A stretch of DNA of 64,000 nt from Ascaphus truei (lineage: Eukaryota > Chordata > Amphibia > Anura > Ascaphidae). A model generated the notes under the pieces. That model had not been told where the DNA came from, searched no databases, and saw nothing but the letters and a program-made list of their open reading frames with translations. The DNA is taken from NCBI GenBank assembly GCA_036426205.1, contig CM071573.1:41870106-41934105 (forward strand), written 5' to 3'. Each line of letters starts with the position of its first letter. Within the stretch, counting starts at the first letter, position 1. Shown here piece after piece: positions 63,691-64,000 of this stretch. The position numbers and the translations under genes were made by a program.

Positions 63691-64000
63691 CTTAATTAAA
63701 ACGGCTATGAAAGATTTTAGTGCAATGTCTGGGAACTGAAGGGCTTTGTTACATTAGTAAATGAAAATGACTGTTAGCCATTTACTGTTTTATGCAAAAA
63801 TATATTTTTGGTTCTCAACTAGGAGATTTCAGTTACAGAACAAGCTCTAGCTTTTGTGTCTAGTCTAGCTGGTTACTTGATTTCCAAATGCCTCAGAATG
63901 AATATTAAATTGAGCGCTCTTCCAAGGCTTTCATTGCTGGACTGTTCCAATATGTACAGCACTGTATACACTAATTATATAGTCATTCAAATATTTGATT
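63691..64000. other. NHLRC2 intron, unassigned
   Basis: I see no exon or repeat in this last stretch. The gene continues beyond the window. Confidence 0.4.

Noticed and set aside
1..64000. CRISPR arrays, bacterial operons, tRNA or rRNA genes
   Set aside because: Direct repeats here are microsatellites or transposons. I found no repeat-spacer arrays, Shine-Dalgarno-led gene runs, cloverleaf tRNA genes or rRNA-like segments on inspection.

Overview
This is vertebrate nuclear DNA, most likely from a large-genome frog. One host gene is visible: the last two coding exons of NHLRC2 on the minus strand (61,010-61,223 and 60,454-60,710), with a precise splice junction. Nearly everything else I recognise is transposon-derived. 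The mixture of Ty3/Gypsy chromoviruses, a Gmr1-like Gypsy, Penelope-like elements, CR1, L2 and L1-type LINEs, hAT and Harbinger MITEs and a Kolobok/T2-like MITE is typical of amphibians. There are no bacterial genes, operons or CRISPR arrays.

Layout. Positions 1-4,387 hold CA and CT low-complexity DNA around a CpG-rich block (280-870). Positions 4,388-15,285 are one complete LTR element on the minus strand, of the Tf1/sushi chromovirus type, bounded by a perfect 5-bp target duplication (GTTAT). A second retrotransposon of Gmr1 type lies inside its RNase H region in the opposite orientation (about 6,640-11,786). Positions 15,286-33,140 are a MITE-rich stretch with a solo LTR nested in another LTR (23,659-25,393) and Penelope-like fragments with hammerhead-ribozyme-like motifs. 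Positions 33,150-40,621 are one CR1 LINE, split by a 2.1-kb Penelope-like insertion with a perfect 14-bp target duplication and by a second 2.1-kb composite insertion in its 3' UTR. Positions 40,622-60,000 carry further MITEs, a 0.32-kb duplicated segment flanking a partial LTR element, L1-type and L2 relics and a Kolobok/T2-like MITE. Positions 60,030-64,000 are the NHLRC2 3' end, with an L2 LINE inside its intron.

Most notable signals. (1) The chromovirus has an 11-nt primer-binding site that is exactly complementary to the predicted 5' end of its own RNA, the Tf1-type self-priming arrangement, and its gag AUG lies inside that site. (2) The nested element has integrase upstream of reverse transcriptase and a SCAN-like capsid segment. 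(3) Five or more dispersed hammerhead-like motifs share one extra A relative to the textbook core. (4) The Penelope-like copy inside CR1 has inverted termini of about 400 bp. All retroelement reading frames are broken, and I see no intact mobile-element protein.
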